Positions 62,401 through 64,000 of a stretch of DNA of 64,000 nucleotides are shown one piece after another; position 1 is the stretch's first letter, and every line of letters starts with the position of its first letter. The stretch covers positions 3,224,001 to 3,288,000 of the forward strand of contig OY969108.1 in assembly GCA_963697965.1 (NCBI GenBank), written 5' to 3'. The translations under genes were made by a program, and so were the position numbers. The notes beneath the pieces are model-generated. The model worked only from the letters and a program-made list of their open reading frames with translations. It was not told the origin of the DNA and ran no database searches. The DNA is from JAPLJC01 sp963697965 (GTDB lineage: Bacteria; Desulfobacterota; Desulfobaccia; Desulfobaccales; 0-14-0-80-60-11).

Positions 62401-62892
62401 CGGGGAGAGATTATCCATCGGGGCCTGGATACCCTGGCCCGGGGGGGCGAGCTGCCCGGGCTGGCCGGGCTGGCCGCGGCCCTGCGCCAGGTGGGCCTGG
62501 CTCCGGAAACCGCCACCGCCCTGGCCCCGGAAGTCCTGGCGGAGCTTCAGGCCTGCCGCCAGGACCCCTGGCTGGCGCCCCGGCTCGACCCTTCGCTGCC
62601 CGGCGCGGTGAGCGAGTGGCTCCTGGAGGACCTGGCCGCCCCGGGCACCCTGCGCCGGGGCCAGATCGACCGGCTGGTGTTCGACGGCCGGGATTGGTGG
62701 CTCCTCGATTACAAGAGTTCCCGGCCTGAGGACCCGGCTGCCTGGGAGGATTTCATCTCAGGGGAAGTGGTGAAATACCGGCCGCAGCTCCTGGCCTACC
62801 GGGAGATGGCGGCCCGGGCCAGAGGGCTGCGGCTCGAGGAGATCAGATTGGCTATTTACTTTACCGCCTGCAGGCGCGCGGTGGAGGTGTAG
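59490..62892 (+). CDS. AddA-like UvrD helicase-nuclease, frameshifted by a 10-bp duplication
   Basis: From ATG 59490: Walker A EAPAGSGKTSVLLARFLTLL, then RKAAGELRARV. A perfect 10-bp tandem duplication (59725-59744) shifts the frame. The remainder, about 1,045 residues from 59755, holds DEFQDTSRNQMKLL (Walker B), GDPKQSIYGFRDAK, LTVHGAKGLEFTRVFIPFLD and the C-terminal PD-(D/E)xK nuclease RGQIDRLVFDGRDWWLLDYK. Removing one copy of the repeat restores 1,130 residues. With AddB it would unwind and degrade DNA ends for RecA. As assembled, Walker A is separated from the rest. Confidence 0.87.
59725..59744. repeat. 10-bp perfect tandem duplication inside addA
   Basis: CCCCCTGGGA occurs twice in a row. 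One copy fits the reading frame (GEAP then WEEHLVDLA); two copies break it. Slipped-strand duplication is the simplest explanation. Confidence 0.92.
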
Positions 62893-63009
62893 GAAACGGC
62901 CATACGGCTCCCTGGCCAATCCCCTGCCCCTCTTTACCCGGCGCCGGGGCGCGGTTTTATATTTGCGCAAAATCGAAAAATCCTTTAGAAAAGCTATTAG
63001 GCGAGGCGT

Positions 63010-63038
63010 GTAGGGGCGGGTTTAAAACCCGCCCCTAC
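63010..63038. repeat. perfect 29-bp palindrome between addA and radC
   Basis: GTAGGGGCGGGTTT and its complement meet at a single central base. It shares GTAGGGGCGG ends with the elements at 12,411 and 18,799, so it is a member of the same dispersed family. Confidence 0.75.
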
Positions 63039-63141
63039 AGACCGGGCCAAGAGAGCTAGACTCAGGCAAAATCGGTTAATCCCGGAGATAAGATCGGCAC
63101 AGCCCATCCAGCCAACCCTTTAAAAAAGGTTCCGCCGGCAG

Positions 63142-63840
63142 ATGCAGGACCCTGGCAAAAAAAGCGACAAACCCCATTATCTCGGGCACCGGCAGCGCCT
63201 GCGGAACCGCTTTCTCCAGGGCGGCCCCCGGGCCTTGCAGGATTACGAGCTGCTGGAACTGCTGCTCACCTTCTCCATCCCCTATTCCGACGTGAAGCCC
63301 CTGGCCAAGCAGTTGATCCAGCATTTCGGCTCCTTTACCCGGGTGCTGGACGCCGCCCCCGAGGCCCTGCTGGAGGTCCAGGGGGTGCGGGAGTACGCCG
63401 CCACCCTTATCCGGCTGGTGAAGGCCTGCGCCGAATACTATCTGAAGGAAGAGGTCCTGGGGCGGCCCCGCATTTCCTCCCTTTCGGCCCTGGTGGACTA
63501 CTGCCGCACCGCCATGGGCGGCCTCCCGGATGAGCAGTTCCGGGTGATCTTCCTCAACAGCCAGAACGAAATCATCGCCGAAGAGATCGTCCAGGAGGGC
63601 ACCGTCAACCAGACGGTGGTCTATCCCCGCAAGGTCCTGGAGCTGGCCCTGAAACACAAGGCCAGCGGCCTGATCCTGGTGCACAACCACCCCAGCGGCA
63701 ACCTGACGCCGTTGGGGGCGGACCTGGAACTGACCCGTTCCCTGGTGCAGGCCTCCCGGTCCCTCAACCTGACGGTGCACGACCACCTGATTATCAGCCG
63801 CCAGGGCCACTTCAGCCTGGCGGAAAAGAATTTGTTGTGA
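63142..63840 (+). CDS. radC: DNA repair protein RadC (JAB domain)
   Basis: 232 residues. The N-terminal helix-hairpin-helix part (LQDYELLELLLTFSIPYSDV to LLEVQGVREYAATLIRL) precedes a JAB1/MPN+ domain with LILVHNHPSGNLTPLGADLE, which holds the metal-binding HxH and distal Asp, and VFLNSQNE-like VIFLNSQNEIIAEEIVQEG. Despite the name, the role in repair is doubtful; it is often linked to mobile DNA and competence. It follows the addBA genes, so it might be part of a recombination cluster. Confidence 0.95.
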   Translation: MQDPGKKSDKPHYLGHRQRLRNRFLQGGPRALQDYELLELLLTFSIPYSDVKPLAKQLIQHFGSFTRVLDAAPEALLEVQGVREYAATLIRLVKACAEYYLKEEVLGRPRISSLSALVDYCRTAMGGLPDEQFRVIFLNSQNEIIAEEIVQEGTVNQTVVYPRKVLELALKHKASGLILVHNHPSGNLTPLGADLELTRSLVQASRSLNLTVHDHLIISRQGHFSLAEKNLL

Positions 63841-63899
63841 GTGGGGAGTGATTTGGGGAGGGGGAGGGTTTTTAGCGGCACCGGCCTCTGGCCGGGGAA

Positions 63900-63923
63900 A
63901 GGCCACAGGCTGGAAGCCTGTGC
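63900..63923. repeat. palindrome after radC
   Basis: GGCCACAGGCT and AGCCTGTGCC arms around a short spacer. Same GC-ACAGG style as the element at 6681-6701. Confidence 0.6.
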
Positions 63924-63980
63924 CACCGGGAAAACCGACGGCCACAGGCCGCCCTATAATGAACTGAGAGCTATTGGTAG

Positions 63981-64000
63981 CCGCAGGCTTTAGCCTGCGC
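63981..64000. repeat. copy of the CCGCAGGCTTTAGCCTGCGC palindrome
   Basis: Identical to 13062-13081 and the reverse complement of 42588-42607. The element may run past the window end. Confidence 0.85.

Noticed and set aside
1..64000. CRISPR array or rRNA operon
   Set aside because: No regularly spaced direct repeats or rRNA-like sequence were seen in the window.

Overview
This window looks like a GC-rich Gram-negative bacterium, most likely of the deltaproteobacterial / Desulfobacterota type. The clues are an LpxD-FabZ-LpxA-LpxI lipid A operon using LpxI rather than LpxH, a hopanoid-type glycosyltransferase, a two-subunit class I fumarase, a stand-alone NifU domain and many small dispersed palindromes. 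The taxon is an inference; no marker gene fixes it.

Left flank (1-19,400): GC-rich housekeeping genes for lipid A synthesis (lpxD end, fabZ, lpxA, lpxI), a D-Ala-D-Ala carboxypeptidase, a thioredoxin-fold protein, an HpnI-like glycosyltransferase, larB, a sensor kinase with a tiny partner, fumarase beta and alpha, a class A penicillin-binding protein and comM. An AT-rich cassette (about 13.1-17.2 kb) is wedged beside comM. It carries a membrane protein, an HExxH metalloprotease, an XRE-endonuclease fusion and a DNA methyltransferase, and is bounded by a roughly 53-bp duplicate of the comM 3' end.

Central island (19,411-51,192): a perfect 38-bp direct repeat of the 3' half of tRNA-Ala(CGC) brackets about 31.7 kb. 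The intact tRNA and a decayed tyrosine integrase lie at the right end. A tRNA remnant followed by an intrinsic terminator lies at the left end. The cargo is a methanofuran / tetrahydromethanopterin (H4MPT) C1 module. Catabolic genes: formylmethanofuran dehydrogenase A, B, C and D; formyltransferase; Mch; MtdB. Methanofuran genes: mfnB, mfnE, mfnF, mfnD and a group II decarboxylase that could serve as MfnA. Pterin genes: a FolK-MptA fusion, a DHPS-like protein, beta-RFAP synthase, a DmrX-like flavoprotein and a RimK/MptN-like ligase. Several H4MPT-associated genes of unknown role accompany them (DUF447, DUF1464, a HisA-like barrel, a CitG-like protein, a second ATP-grasp). FwdB keeps the Cys that ligates Mo/W in archaeal enzymes and a FwdD domain is present, so this looks like a redox Fwd enzyme rather than the cofactor-free methylotroph Fhc hydrolase. 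As assembled, fwdD and fwdA each carry one frameshift. The island also holds an IS5-type remnant, an iron-sulfur flavoprotein, a trio resembling archaeal genes (DUF2180-like zinc protein, aquaporin, DUF2193-like protein), rubrerythrin and a 5'-truncated RNase III gene.

Right flank (51,148-64,000): tRNA-Ala, a NifU domain, a SIMPL protein, ftsH, addB-like and addA-like recombination genes, and radC. An AT-rich two-gene cassette (PLD-type nuclease plus HNH-like protein) separates addB from addA and is a candidate uncharacterised defence module. addA is frameshifted by a perfect 10-bp tandem duplication.

How the genes fit together: MfnA/B/D/E/F would make methanofuran; FolK-MptA, the DHPS-like protein, beta-RFAP synthase and the DmrX-like flavoprotein would make H4MPT; and MtdB-Mch-Ftr-Fwd would connect methylene-H4MPT with CO2. 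No Fae, Mer, Mtr, MptB, MptD or MfnC is visible here, so the C1 entry point and some biosynthetic steps must lie elsewhere or differ.
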